A DNA stretch of 22,400 bases from JAISXK01 sp031549625 (GTDB lineage: Bacteria > Bacillota > Clostridia > Christensenellales > CAG-138), in NCBI GenBank assembly GCA_031549625.1, contig JAVBPK010000119.1, positions 1 to 22,400 on the forward strand, read 5' to 3'. A model generated the notes under the pieces. The model searched no databases, was not told where the DNA came from, and saw nothing but the letters and a program-made list of their open reading frames with translations. This document shows, in pieces, positions 22,297 through 22,400 of this stretch (positions within the stretch are counted from its first letter, which is position 1; every line of letters begins with the position of its first letter). The position numbers and the translations under genes were made by a program.

Positions 22297-22400
22297 GTGT
22301 GATTCTTGCAATCTGGGGTAAATAAGACTCCGGCAGTTCCGGCACAAGTCATACAAAAGGCCCCCGTTGCCGCTTTTTCCCCATCCTGCCCACCCACCCA

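Noticed and set aside
21951..22397. 148-codon minus-strand frame at the right edge, Cys-containing N-terminal part
   Set aside because: More than half is antisense to the glycosyltransferase gene; no ribosome binding site or known family. The part outside the gene is better described by its inverted repeats.
1..22400. CRISPR array, tRNA genes, prophage or plasmid functions
   Set aside because: No regularly spaced repeats, cloverleaf sequences, integrases or phage genes were seen on either strand.

Overview
The window looks like a chromosomal segment of a low-copy, moderately GC-rich Clostridia-type Firmicute, probably an anaerobe. Evidence: the paired glgC/glgD arrangement typical of Firmicutes, strong AAGGAGG ribosome binding sites, near-consensus sigma-A promoters, a TPP riboswitch-controlled ThiT (ECF transporter substrate component), an LCP wall-polymer ligase, and the YgeY/YgeW pair known from anaerobes. 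The species cannot be named from the sequence. No CRISPR array, prophage, tRNA or rRNA body is visible.

Layout. (1) 1-323: a strong leftward promoter and rRNA-type leader that read out of the window, then the rightward promoter of the glycogen operon. (2) 324-6202, plus strand: glgB-glgC-glgD-glgA, tightly packed, with 1- and 4-base overlaps between the last three. These make ADP-glucose, polymerise it and branch the glucan. GlgD has lost key catalytic residues, as expected of the non-catalytic partner subunit. (3) 6322-7806: an LCP (LytR-CpsA-Psr) protein with long proline-rich linkers. (4) 7947-8270, minus: a small acidic DUF1292 protein carrying a CxCxxxxCxC insert. (5) 8501-11631, plus: a YheO/DauR-like regulator followed by ygeY (M20 hydrolase) and ygeW (carbamoyltransferase family), a compact catabolic module. 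(6) 11790-17003, minus: a DUF3829-like lipoprotein, then (separated by its own terminator) a MacB-type efflux set of permease, ATPase and very long HlyD-type adaptor. (7) 17153-18083, plus: promoter, TPP riboswitch, terminator, thiT. (8) 18237-19148: a DUF4846 lipoprotein, followed immediately by a 160-bp MITE-like element. (9) 19353-20984, minus: CoA-disulfide reductase with a C-terminal rhodanese domain. (10) 21120-22199, plus: family 2 glycosyltransferase with a TPR-like C-terminal half. The last 200 bases hold no recognisable gene but can fold into a branched structure.

Most genes are ordinary metabolic or envelope functions. The observations most worth a second look are: the 160-bp element at 19149-19308, with 15-bp terminal inverted repeats and a CTAG duplication that preserves the stop codon of the gene it abuts; the minimal regulator-ygeY-ygeW module; the long imperfect hairpin at 11658-11707; and the three-way-junction-like structure at 22243-22296. 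I did not find clear evidence of an entirely new system. In several places I moved the start codon inward from the longest reading frame because the ribosome binding site lies inside the longer frame.
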